Below are positions 41,005 through 48,488 of a DNA stretch of 64,000 bases, piece after piece. The stretch lies in IMG/VR virus record IMGVR_UViG_3300032291_003663, positions 27,060-91,059 of that record; one strand, written 5' to 3'. The first letter of the stretch is position 1. Each line of letters starts with the position of its first letter. The notes below the pieces were generated by a model, which had not been told where the DNA came from, searched no databases, and saw only the letters and a program-made list of their open reading frames with translations. Both the position numbers and the translations under genes were made by a program. This stretch comes from a virus.

Positions 41005-41031
41005 TAAACTCAATAATATTAATTACATTTA
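41001..41031 (+). promoter_or_regulatory. Bacteroidota-type promoter
   Basis: TTTA, 19-base spacer starting TAAAC, TACATTTA; ATG 20 bases downstream. Confidence 0.65.
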
Positions 41032-41050
41032 AGTTATAAAATTAAAACAT

Positions 41051-41230
41051 ATGAAACAATTAATCATTTCACTTCTGGTATCATTCACTGTATTGTATTT
41101 AGTAGTAGCATTCATAGGCCTTGTTCCTAATGTAACTGAGTGGGGAGCAGGTGGACGTGCTGCTTACCTATTATTTGGGACTATATTTGGGGCTGTGGGT
41201 TATACTGTATATTTCGAAATAGGAAAGTAA
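41051..41230 (+). CDS. Small two-span membrane protein
   Basis: 59 residues. SLLVSFTVLYLVVAFIGLVP and AYLLFGTIFGAVGYTVYF are membrane segments separated by a polar turn. Function unknown. Confidence 0.55.
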   Translation: MKQLIISLLVSFTVLYLVVAFIGLVPNVTEWGAGGRAAYLLFGTIFGAVGYTVYFEIGK

Positions 41231-41244
41231 TATAATAACAAAAA

Positions 41245-41282
41245 GATAGGGCGCGCTCCGTAGGGGCGTGCCTTTCTCTATC
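41245..41282 (+). terminator. Large GC-rich hairpin
   Basis: GATAG/CTATC outer stem with GGCGCGC/GCGTGCC inner stem. It terminates the membrane-protein unit and opens the GC-rich island. Confidence 0.55.
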
Positions 41283-41515
41283 TTCAAAAAGAAGGAATAT
41301 TCGATAGCGCTGCGCACACGTTACGATGGCGAAACGACCCCACGGCAATAGCGGTCCATCGACGCGGTGCATATATGGCGACGGTTGCCCCGTACTCACA
41401 GATAAACTACAAATCTCGAGCCCACCCCTCATATATACAAATATACTACCAAAATCATTATAACCCATTCACGCAAAAATCCACGAGGGCGTAACCCCTT
41501 TTTTCTACGATCTTT
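41283..41515 (+). other. GC-rich non-coding island
   Basis: About 230 bases, much richer in GC than anything near it. No convincing gene is seen on either strand. Pairings such as GGCAA/TTGCC are visible around a CGACGCGG centre, so a structured RNA or a replication element is possible. A terminator-like AACCCCTTTTTTC and a new TATACATATC box lie at the right end. Confidence 0.45.
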
Positions 41516-41565
41516 TTTGGAAACCCAAATGTATATACATATCTTTATAAATAAAACACAATAAT

Positions 41566-41634
41566 ATGAAATCAAAATTTAAAACCATTGCTATATTATT
41601 TTTTATTACAATAATAACAAATCCAGGTTGTTAA
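41566..41634 (+). CDS. Very short signal-peptide-like peptide
   Basis: 22 residues. MKSKFKTIAILFFITIITNP then Gly-Cys. It has the profile of a lipoprotein signal that stops at the cysteine, and a leader typical of real genes. A reduced lysis lipopeptide or a chance frame. Confidence 0.32.
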   Translation: MKSKFKTIAILFFITIITNPGC

Positions 41635-41682
41635 TTAATTAACCGAGCATCAGCCTACAGCACATACAATAAAAAATAAATT

Positions 41683-41877
41683 ATGATATATTTAATAAGT
41701 TATTGGATATTAACAACAGTATATGGTGTATATTGGTGCATTACAAATCCTTCAATATTAGAGGATAGGGAGTATTTTACAATATTAGACATAATGGCAT
41801 ATACAGTCCCATCAATGATTGTTGCACCCTTCGCTGTTCCATTAATGTTACTAAATCAAATTAAATTTAAACGATAA
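41683..41877 (+). CDS. Small membrane protein
   Basis: 64 residues, two hydrophobic segments (YLISYWILTTVYGVYWCI and YTVPSMIVAPFAVPLMLL). Not recognised. Confidence 0.5.
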   Translation: MIYLISYWILTTVYGVYWCITNPSILEDREYFTILDIMAYTVPSMIVAPFAVPLMLLNQIKFKR

Positions 41878-41880
41878 GTT

Positions 41881-41958
41881 ATGGAACAATCAATAAACAT
41901 AAGTGATTTATTTAATCCAACCACAGAAAAAAGTCAAGAACATTTAAATAATAAATGA
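41881..41958 (+). CDS. 25-residue peptide
   Basis: MEQSINISDLFNPTTEKSQE followed by HLNNK. It sits between two genes with one- to three-base spacings, so it is probably translated. Confidence 0.35.
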   Translation: MEQSINISDLFNPTTEKSQEHLNNK

Positions 41959-41959
41959 T

Positions 41960-42292
41960 ATGGAGACTTATAAAAGCGATTACAAGAAACCAAAATGGAC
42001 ATTTCACTTCTATAAGAACTATAGATTTGTATTGATTCCTGAAAAGTGGAGAGTGAAAGAACTATTATGGAAAGATAAATTTGGTACTCCACGTTGCGAA
42101 GTACCACCTTATATTAGAATTGAATGGTTGTGGTTTGGATTTCGTGCTACACAAGGAGATGATGCTCAATGGGAACAGTGGTTATGGGTTCATATGTATT
42201 ATGATGGTGATGTAGATAAAGCAGAGAAAGAGTGGGAATGGATTGATGGTCAAACTAAAAAGTCTACTTGGGACGATACATTTGGAAAATGA
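41960..42292 (+). CDS. Trp-rich hypothetical protein
   Basis: 110 residues. Aromatic and charged, with EQWLWVHMYYDGDVDKAEKE. The layout resembles the C-terminal half of the 24848 gene. Not recognised. Confidence 0.5.
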   Translation: METYKSDYKKPKWTFHFYKNYRFVLIPEKWRVKELLWKDKFGTPRCEVPPYIRIEWLWFGFRATQGDDAQWEQWLWVHMYYDGDVDKAEKEWEWIDGQTKKSTWDDTFGK

Positions 42293-42396
42293 TTAAAATA
42301 ATATACTTAATATTTCAACTAGTAGTAGCAGCATCCATACCTTTAGGATTATTATGGATAGCAATTAAAATATCTGATAAAATAAATAAGTTATGA
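42289..42396 (+). CDS. 35-residue membrane peptide
   Basis: IYLIFQLVVAASIPLGLLWI is a membrane span. It overlaps the neighbours at both ends by four bases (ATGA), typical of a translationally coupled gene. Confidence 0.45.
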   Translation: MIKIIYLIFQLVVAASIPLGLLWIAIKISDKINKL

Positions 42397-42611
42397 AGAA
42401 GACAGCAATGGAACTAGCACTAGCTAGAATAGAGTTAATGAAGGATATAAGTCCAGATAGTATACATTGGAAAATGTTTAAAGATAATTATATTCAACAA
42501 GAAGAGCAACAGATTCAAAATGCTTATTGGGTAGCATATAAAGAAGGTCAGTATAGTGGTGATAGAACAGCAGAAGAATATTATAATGAAACATTTAAAG
42601 ATAATATATGA
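42393..42611 (+). CDS. Small protein, YYNETF family
   Basis: 72 residues. KKTAMELALARIELMKD then EEYYNETFKDNI. The YYNETFK motif recurs in the gene at 43294. Unknown function, common in Bacteroidota phages. Confidence 0.52.
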   Translation: MKKTAMELALARIELMKDISPDSIHWKMFKDNYIQQEEQQIQNAYWVAYKEGQYSGDRTAEEYYNETFKDNI

Positions 42612-42859
42612 TTTACATTTATTATGCATGCCGTGAAGACAATAAGTCTCCAATAACCGCATCAAATACATTTGAAGGACTGTTAGAAGCCGTGGATGAT
42701 TATATGGGTGCTAATAGTAAATATAAGAATAGTGGTAAGAGGATTAAGTATGAACCATTCTATAGTAAATACCCTTCAGAATTTGAAGGAACTATAACCT
42801 ATCAAACACCAGAGGAAGAAAGGGTGAGTGTTTATATAGTTGACTTTAATCAAAAATAA
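42608..42859 (+). CDS. Small hypothetical protein
   Basis: 83 residues. TFEGLLEAVDDYMGANSKYK. Not recognised. Confidence 0.45.
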   Translation: MIYIYYACREDNKSPITASNTFEGLLEAVDDYMGANSKYKNSGKRIKYEPFYSKYPSEFEGTITYQTPEEERVSVYIVDFNQK

Positions 42860-42860
42860 T

Positions 42861-43067
42861 ATGACACCAAAAGAAAAAGCAGCAGAATTAATTGTTAACT
42901 ATCAATTAAAATGTAAATCATTAAACTATGATGAAGCTAAACAATGTGCCTTAATAGCAGTAGATAATATAATATTAGCAAACCCACATAGCAATCCATT
43001 TAATACAGATGTTTATTCAACAATGAAATACTGGGCAGAAGTTAGAAAAGAAATAGAAAATCTATGA
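42861..43067 (+). CDS. Small protein, CALIAVDEI family (copy 2)
   Basis: 68 residues from the ATG; a TTG upstream is not preferred. TPKEKAAELIVNYQL, QCALIAVDNIIL and EVRKEIENL repeat the motifs of the 28604 gene. Confidence 0.58.
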   Translation: MTPKEKAAELIVNYQLKCKSLNYDEAKQCALIAVDNIILANPHSNPFNTDVYSTMKYWAEVRKEIENL

Positions 43068-43297
43068 CACCAAAAGAAAAAGTAGAACAGCTAGTAGAAA
43101 GCTATAACGAGCTAGGTAAGGACTTTACGAGGGGTGTATCGATGAAAGAGTTTTCAAAGCAATGTGCATTAATAGCAGTAGATGAAATAATTAATACTTT
43201 AAACTTTGATATTAGAGATTTAGATGTAAGAGGAAATATTCTTTTAGATTTAATAAAATCTTGGAGAGAAGTTAAACAAGAAATAGAAAAGCTATGA
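43064..43297 (+). CDS. Small protein, CALIAVDEI family (copy 3)
   Basis: 77 residues. TPKEKVEQLVESYNEL, QCALIAVDEII and EVKQEIEKL. It overlaps copy 2 by four bases. Confidence 0.58.
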   Translation: MTPKEKVEQLVESYNELGKDFTRGVSMKEFSKQCALIAVDEIINTLNFDIRDLDVRGNILLDLIKSWREVKQEIEKL

Positions 43298-43656
43298 AAC
43301 AACAAACAGCCGTAGAATGGTTAATAAATGAATTAGTAGAATTAGATAAACTATTAGATGGTAGACGCAAGAACGAAGATGATACTGTTTTTAAACTTCC
43401 ACCCGATAAATTATATGAGCAAGCACTTGAAAAAGAAAAAGAGCAGATACTAATTTCATTTAGTGTAGGAAATGATTGTGGATATTGTTTTGCAAAAACA
43501 GAAGATACTCAACAATATAATAGTGGAGAACAATACTATAACGAAACATTTAAATATGCTAAGATAGAACATGCCATAATAGAATGGTCTAATGATAATA
43601 CAAAGACAGCAGGTGAGTTAACAAGACAAATATTAAAACTAGTTGAAAATAAGTAA
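43294..43656 (+). CDS. Hypothetical protein, YYNETF family
   Basis: 120 residues. QQTAVEWLINELVELDKLLD and GEQYYNETFKYAKIEHAI match the 42393 gene. The middle has a NDCGYCF pair of cysteines. Function unknown. Confidence 0.52.
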   Translation: MKQQTAVEWLINELVELDKLLDGRRKNEDDTVFKLPPDKLYEQALEKEKEQILISFSVGNDCGYCFAKTEDTQQYNSGEQYYNETFKYAKIEHAIIEWSNDNTKTAGELTRQILKLVENK

Positions 43657-43661
43657 TCAAA

Positions 43662-44141
43662 ATGATACGAATAACAATAGATGAAGCTAAACAGGATTAC
43701 TATCCCAGGCCAAACGGAATGTCGGTTAAATACGTAGACGCATTTACGCTCACACCGCTCAAGGATGAACAATATAAAAATTGTACCACCGCCGAATTTG
43801 TTAATTATTGGATTAAACGCCAACGTTTTGAAGCTCAACTATCATTTAACGAAGGATATATCTATATTTTAGAGAATAGGGGACAACCGGGTATACTAAA
43901 AATAGGGTATACGGATCGTACACCACAAGCGCGTGTTAGAGAAATTAACTCCGGTACGGGTGTTATCACCCCGTGGTTTATCGTTAATGCATTTCAATGT
44001 AAATCACCCGCACAGATCGAGTCTATTATACATTCCCAGCTTAATCAATATCGCATTAACAAGGAAGGATTCGGTATCACCATCTCCGCTGCCGAACAAA
44101 CTATCGTGCAAATTATCAACGAAAACCGCGCTAATATTTAA
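43662..44141 (+). CDS. T5orf172/GIY-YIG-like nuclease domain protein
   Basis: 159 residues. The N-terminal 60 are not recognised. Residues 65-145 have the GIY-YIG-like fold of the T5orf172 family: GYIYIL, KIGYTDRTPQARVREIN (R86, R91), then a late glutamate (QIESIIHSQL) and a histidine. It could nick DNA or bind it as a regulator. Confidence 0.68.
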   Translation: MIRITIDEAKQDYYPRPNGMSVKYVDAFTLTPLKDEQYKNCTTAEFVNYWIKRQRFEAQLSFNEGYIYILENRGQPGILKIGYTDRTPQARVREINSGTGVITPWFIVNAFQCKSPAQIESIIHSQLNQYRINKEGFGITISAAEQTIVQIINENRANI

Positions 44142-44303
44142 ATGATTCTTATTTACACACAATCTACAATCGATTACATGCACAAGGTTAATCCTAATTC
44201 AATTGCTGCATTAGAGAAAAACCATGGCGTTCCCGAAATTAAAGAATTTATGTCTAAAAATGGGGATAATATTCGGTATTATGTATTTGCAGATAAACAA
44301 TAA
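44142..44303 (+). CDS. Small hypothetical protein
   Basis: 53 residues, starting on the base after the previous stop and overlapping the next ATG. LIYTQSTIDYMHKVNPNSIA. Not recognised. Confidence 0.42.
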   Translation: MILIYTQSTIDYMHKVNPNSIAALEKNHGVPEIKEFMSKNGDNIRYYVFADKQ

Positions 44304-45187
44304 TGGTAAAATTAGCTACTACTCTAGATCGTCCGCCATCACTCTTCTTTAAAAAATGGATTGACTATCACACTTCATTATTTGATGTTAATTCATTTGT
44401 GTTCTTTAATCATAGTGATGATAATGAACAATTAGTGGATTATCTTGCTTCGATTGGTATGGATACTGTTACGTTTACTGTAACTGTATATACAGAGGGT
44501 AATGTTAAAGAGTTTGTACAATGCGGTCTTGATTCGAATAAATCGTTTATTATTCATTGCCCGTTAAAGTGTTTATTGAAGAATGAGTATAATGTTTATC
44601 ATTTGTCAATACACGAGTCTAATAACGTTATTAATTATATAAAGTCGGTTATTATAACCAATAACTATAAGTTAATATATCTGGATTTAGATGAATTAAT
44701 CGTTAGTAGCGACGTTAATTCTGTGTTAGAGGAAACGTTTGATCATATTGTTCCTATGGGATTTACTGTTATTCAAAATAGTAGTGAATCATGTCTTAAT
44801 TGGGATGTTCCTATACATAGGCAACGTTCATTTTGGCGTCGTGAGCCTTTCTTTTATGATAAACCTATTGTAATCGCTAAGGATTTAAATTGGGGAATTG
44901 GTAGACATCTTCATCATCATACTAATATGTTTGCTGATGGTGAGAATATTTTGGAAATTGAAGCTCGTCCCGATATTATTCTACTTCATTTACGTGATGT
45001 TTGTTTTGACTACTTGTTTGAGGAAAATCAACTTAGCTTAGAAATATATCCTAATAGCGAACAAAGACACCGTACTGTGTGGCAAGAAAAAGAATCATTT
45101 ATTCAATGGATAAATGAGGAACGCCGAGTTGATTTAGAACTCATCCCGGATGATATTATGTTATTACTTCAAAAATATAACATCTAA
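44303..45187 (+). CDS. Glycosyltransferase, GT-A type
   Basis: 294 residues. The motif LIYLDLDELIV (DxD/DLDE) near residue 130 and the start LATTLDRPPSLFFKKWIDYH are those of glycosyltransferases of the GT92/GT2_4 group. A late LLHLRDVCFDYLFEEN is the acceptor-side loop. It stands alone at the edge of the late block, apart from the main glycan cassette. Confidence 0.6.
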   Translation: MVKLATTLDRPPSLFFKKWIDYHTSLFDVNSFVFFNHSDDNEQLVDYLASIGMDTVTFTVTVYTEGNVKEFVQCGLDSNKSFIIHCPLKCLLKNEYNVYHLSIHESNNVINYIKSVIITNNYKLIYLDLDELIVSSDVNSVLEETFDHIVPMGFTVIQNSSESCLNWDVPIHRQRSFWRREPFFYDKPIVIAKDLNWGIGRHLHHHTNMFADGENILEIEARPDIILLHLRDVCFDYLFEENQLSLEIYPNSEQRHRTVWQEKESFIQWINEERRVDLELIPDDIMLLLQKYNI

Positions 45188-45190
45188 CAA

Positions 45191-45198
45191 TATTTATA
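45191..45198 (+). promoter_or_regulatory. Candidate late promoter octamer TATTTATA
   Basis: TATTTATA ATC, 23 bases before the ATG at 45221. Confidence 0.5.
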
Positions 45199-45220
45199 AT
45201 CAATTACATAAAAACGTACT

Positions 45221-45496
45221 ATGGCTGAATACTTAATGTATGATAAAGATAAAGCTGCCTTTATCAATCGAATGAATAAAATGTTAAAACAAGTTAAACC
45301 TAATCTTGAACTAGATAGTGTAAATTTTATTGATATACCTGGTAGTAACGATGGTGAAGACCAATGTATATTCGTTACGGATAGTATTATTGAGGAGAAA
45401 TTACTCGATACGTTAATTAGTAACCGAGCGTTTTCTTACACTATTAAAAAAATTCCTTTAAAGGAAATGATTAAAGCTTCTCGCACTTCTAAGTAA
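45221..45496 (+). CDS. Hypothetical protein
   Basis: 91 residues. INRMNKMLKQVKPNLELDSV and a basic end; the first gene behind the late box. Not recognised. A strong terminator follows. Confidence 0.5.
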   Translation: MAEYLMYDKDKAAFINRMNKMLKQVKPNLELDSVNFIDIPGSNDGEDQCIFVTDSIIEEKLLDTLISNRAFSYTIKKIPLKEMIKASRTSK

Positions 45497-45535
45497 GCCT
45501 AAATAGCATGAAAGCCATTTAGGCTTTCTCTCTTG
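45495..45535 (+). terminator. Intrinsic terminator
   Basis: Perfect ten-pair AAGCCTAAAT/ATTTAGGCTT with a 12-base loop, followed by TCTCTC. Confidence 0.7.
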
Positions 45536-45663
45536 CTTGAGATGTGTGTATATACGTATCTATTGATGAATTAAGGGGCAAGCGCTTAAAACGAGGCATA
45601 GAGGATTTGGAAATTGCAAATACGGGTCGTATATTATCATTATATTCAAAAATTAAAAAAATT

Positions 45664-45846
45664 ATGAAATACAAATTACAAGCACTTTCAAAAATAGAAA
45701 AACTAGAAAACCAACTTAAAGCTTTAGAAATGGGAATCCATCGTTCTTTTTCGGCCGAGGATGTTCAAAAAACTATTGATAGTATTAAAGAAGTAGTCGA
45801 ATCTCTTCGTAGCACTATTTCTATTGAACACGATGAATGGAATTAA
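45664..45846 (+). CDS. Small coiled-coil protein
   Basis: 60 residues from the ATG behind an A-rich leader. KIEKLENQLKALEMGIHRSF then a second helix. A longer frame begins at 45544, but that start lies just after a terminator and without a leader, and a promoter-like TTTG..TATATT lies in between. Confidence 0.45.
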   Translation: MKYKLQALSKIEKLENQLKALEMGIHRSFSAEDVQKTIDSIKEVVESLRSTISIEHDEWN

Positions 45847-45848
45847 TT

Positions 45849-46136
45849 ATGATAGTACTATCTATTATTTTATTTTTAGCAACCTCTCTTTTGGGATATA
45901 TTGCTTATAATCTTTTTAAAAAAGTTGAAAAACTAGAAAAAATTGTTGATTCGCAAGAACAATATATTACTAAATTTTCTAGTGCTGTAGACTATACTAA
46001 TAAAAAGTTAGAAGCTATTGATGCTAAGGGAACCTTTGAATCAGACGACGAAGTTGGCTGGTTCTTTGAAAGTGTAAAAACATTACAAAGAGAATTAAAT
46101 GATTTCAATACCAACGAAAGACGCAGAGGTCAATAA
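45849..46136 (+). CDS. Membrane-anchored coiled-coil protein
   Basis: 95 residues from ATG 45849. VLSIILFLATSLLGYIAYNL is a membrane anchor, KKVEKLEKIVDSQEQYITKF a coiled coil. The shape fits an i-spanin or a structural anchor; the upstream small coiled-coil protein could be a partner. An alternative start four codons upstream exists. Confidence 0.5.
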   Translation: MIVLSIILFLATSLLGYIAYNLFKKVEKLEKIVDSQEQYITKFSSAVDYTNKKLEAIDAKGTFESDDEVGWFFESVKTLQRELNDFNTNERRRGQ

Positions 46137-46899
46137 TAACCTACTGTTAGCAGATGATAGCTTAGTATCTATTGAACTAACTAAATCAGGGAAAATACGT
46201 AAGCGTAAGCCCAAAACATCTAATACTTATTTTACAGAAGATACTCAAAATGCTATTATAGAATATGTGGCGTCTGAAGATCAACATTTTAGAGATACTG
46301 TCTATCGTGAACGTATTGAGTATGGGTTTTTTAAACTAACTCAGAATATTATTCATACGTTTAAATTTTATTATACAGACGGAGAATCAGTAGAAGATGT
46401 ACAACAGGAAGTAATTGCTTTCTTACTTGAAAAGTTAAGACTTTTTAAACCACATAAAGGAAAAGCATATTCGTATTTTGGTACTATAGCCAAACGTTAT
46501 CTTATACTTAAAAATAAAAAGAACTATAAGAAGTTACAAGATAAAGGTGATTTGACCGAGGTAGATGATGATAAGAGAATTAAAGAAGAAACGATAAATG
46601 AGTATTATAGTCAAGATTATAGTACTAGTGAATTTATGGGTTTATTTATTAAGTATGTAGATAAACATCTTACTAGATTATTTTTAAAAGAAGCAGATGC
46701 TAAAACAGCAGATGCTATTATGGAGTTATTTCGTAAGTGTGAATCGTTAGATATATTTAATAAAAAAGCTCTTTACATGTATATTCGTGAGATGGTAGAC
46801 GTTGATACTCCTCAAATTACTAAGATTATTAAGAAGTTAAAAATAGTTTATATTGACTTGTACAATAAATATTATCAAACCGGGTATATAAAAGTATAA
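46099..46899 (+). CDS. gp55: Late sigma factor, T4 gp55-like
   Basis: 266 residues. The central part YGFFKLTQNIIHTFKFYYTD, VEDVQQEVIAFLLEKL, FKPHKGKAYSYFGTIAKRYL is a sigma-70 region 2: a -10-recognition helix followed by an aromatic-rich YSYFG..AKRYL, like T4 gp55. A Lys-rich stretch follows. In T4, gp55 with gp33 and the gp45 clamp directs the host polymerase to late promoters. Here it is the first regulatory gene of the virion block and overlaps its upstream neighbour by 38 bases. Expected targets are the TATTTATA boxes. Confidence 0.7.
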   Translation: MISIPTKDAEVNNNLLLADDSLVSIELTKSGKIRKRKPKTSNTYFTEDTQNAIIEYVASEDQHFRDTVYRERIEYGFFKLTQNIIHTFKFYYTDGESVEDVQQEVIAFLLEKLRLFKPHKGKAYSYFGTIAKRYLILKNKKNYKKLQDKGDLTEVDDDKRIKEETINEYYSQDYSTSEFMGLFIKYVDKHLTRLFLKEADAKTADAIMELFRKCESLDIFNKKALYMYIREMVDVDTPQITKIIKKLKIVYIDLYNKYYQTGYIKV

Positions 46900-46915
46900 A
46901 ACTTTATTACCTCTA

Positions 46916-46923
46916 TATTTATA
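46916..46923 (+). promoter_or_regulatory. Candidate late promoter octamer TATTTATA
   Basis: TATTTATA ATCAAAA, 17 bases before the ATG at 46940; the first gene of the virion operon. Confidence 0.55.
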
Positions 46924-46939
46924 ATCAAAAATTGACATA

Positions 46940-47293
46940 ATGAATTTTGATCAAGTAATGTGGGGTAGTAAAAAGTTTTCCGATCTGCTTAAGGATATAT
47001 ACACCAACTCCAAAGATAAAGAAAAACAAATTAGAGAACTAATTGAAACATTAAAACCTCTAGTTAATGATGCCCAATCCGCTCTCATGATTGTCCCATT
47101 AATAGCCGAACATCTTAATATTAGTGTAAAGAACGATGAACAACTTGTTAAATTAGCAGGCATAGTTCAACGTGCTTTATCTACTAATATAGATGAAGCG
47201 GCTAGTTTTATTTTAAGTGAAGCTGAAAAGGAACAATTGTACTCCTCAGTAAAAGAAATAGGTGACAACATTAGTGGCCCTGTAAATAAGTAA
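46940..47293 (+). CDS. Small virion-region protein
   Basis: 117 residues, helical. NFDQVMWGSKKFSDLLKDIY and LIETLKPLVNDAQSALMIVP. It has the profile of a small tail-assembly protein and precedes the gp5-like gene. Not recognised. Confidence 0.5.
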   Translation: MNFDQVMWGSKKFSDLLKDIYTNSKDKEKQIRELIETLKPLVNDAQSALMIVPLIAEHLNISVKNDEQLVKLAGIVQRALSTNIDEAASFILSEAEKEQLYSSVKEIGDNISGPVNK

Positions 47294-47294
47294 T

Positions 47295-48488
47295 ATGAGT
47301 ACTAGAATAAGAGAAGGACTATCATTTATTACCACAGCTATTGGTAATAATAATTTTATACCTCCTTTCCAATTTAAAGTAGGAAAGGTATATGCTGTTA
47401 TTCTAAATGATAAAAATGTTCCTGAAAAGGTATGGAATGATAATGGTAATTGGGCAGGTATTGGAACAGTATTATATCAATTATATAATGAAACTACCGA
47501 GATACCTTTAGAAGATTTAACTGACTCTAAACTTAGTGAATTACCTACTGCTTTGCCCTTATTTCCGTATCAAAAATACTTTCCTCTCCCCGGTGAGATC
47601 GTTTTATTAATGGATCTACCCTCTGCCCCTTCTCCTATTACTAATAAAACAGAAGAGACATATTATATATCTCCTATTAACGCTTGGAATAGTCCCCAAT
47701 TTAATGGTTTATTTTTAGAAGAAGATAAAAATTTACTTTATAATTCATTCAATGAACTTTCTGAATTTAGAGGATTATTAACCTTTGAAGGTGATTATGT
47801 TTTAGAAGGTAGATTTGGCAATTCAATTCGCTTTGGTAGTACAAATAAATCAGGAAATGAAGATTTATCCCCATGGTCTACTAACCCAGGGGAATTAAAT
47901 AATAACCCTATTTTATTATTATCCAATGAACACGGATATAAACCCCCAGGATCCGATTTATATGTTGAAGATATAAACAAAGACGGAGCTTCCGTTTATT
48001 TGTCTTCTCAGCAAAGTATTCCTTTAAATATAGGAAATATTAAGTTAAGTAATATAACTAGTCCTATAGGAGTAGCATCATATAATAGTCCTCAAGTTGT
48101 TATAAATGCCGATAGAACTATCATTTCTTCTAAAGCAGATGAAGTATTAGTATTTGGTAAAACGGGAGTTGAATTATATTCTCAAGGTCCTGTTTATATG
48201 CAAAGTGATAAAACAGGTATTACTATTCAAAATAATAAAGTATATTTAGGTCCATACAATAATTCTCAAACAACTCAACCCCTTGTATTAGGAAATGATT
48301 TAAAAAACTTTCTATCAGGATTATACAAGGCTTTAAGTAATTTCAGTACAACACTTGCTGGGGCTTTATCTACCCCAGAAGGGACAGCAATAACTCAAGT
48401 ACAATTAGCGGCTAACAATTTACAAACATATTTGAAAGATAATCCTGTTAGTAAAAAAATACTTTCTAAAAAAACATATACATTGTAA
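47295..48488 (+). CDS. gp5-like baseplate hub spike protein
   Basis: 397 residues. The N-terminal third has an OB-fold profile (VGKVYAVILNDKNVPEKVW, FPLPGEIVLLMDLPS). The C-terminal part from about residue 230 shows short beta-helix rungs (VVINADRTIISSKADEVLVF, GVELYSQGPVYMQSDKTGIT), as in the T4 gp5 trimeric needle. No lysozyme domain is visible between them, unlike T4 gp5. It forms the membrane-piercing tip with a hub. Confidence 0.62.
   Translation: MSTRIREGLSFITTAIGNNNFIPPFQFKVGKVYAVILNDKNVPEKVWNDNGNWAGIGTVLYQLYNETTEIPLEDLTDSKLSELPTALPLFPYQKYFPLPGEIVLLMDLPSAPSPITNKTEETYYISPINAWNSPQFNGLFLEEDKNLLYNSFNELSEFRGLLTFEGDYVLEGRFGNSIRFGSTNKSGNEDLSPWSTNPGELNNNPILLLSNEHGYKPPGSDLYVEDINKDGASVYLSSQQSIPLNIGNIKLSNITSPIGVASYNSPQVVINADRTIISSKADEVLVFGKTGVELYSQGPVYMQSDKTGITIQNNKVYLGPYNNSQTTQPLVLGNDLKNFLSGLYKALSNFSTTLAGALSTPEGTAITQVQLAANNLQTYLKDNPVSKKILSKKTYTL

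Noticed and set aside
41181-41468. Minus-strand frame in the GC-rich island
   Set aside because: It overlaps a terminator and the end of a real gene, and no leader is present.
43933-44145. Second frame inside the T5orf172 gene
   Set aside because: It lies within a recognisable domain in another frame.
45544-45663. Long N-terminal extension of the coiled-coil gene
   Set aside because: It starts right behind a terminator without leader; the ATG at 45664 has the standard A-rich leader, though the longer form cannot be fully excluded.
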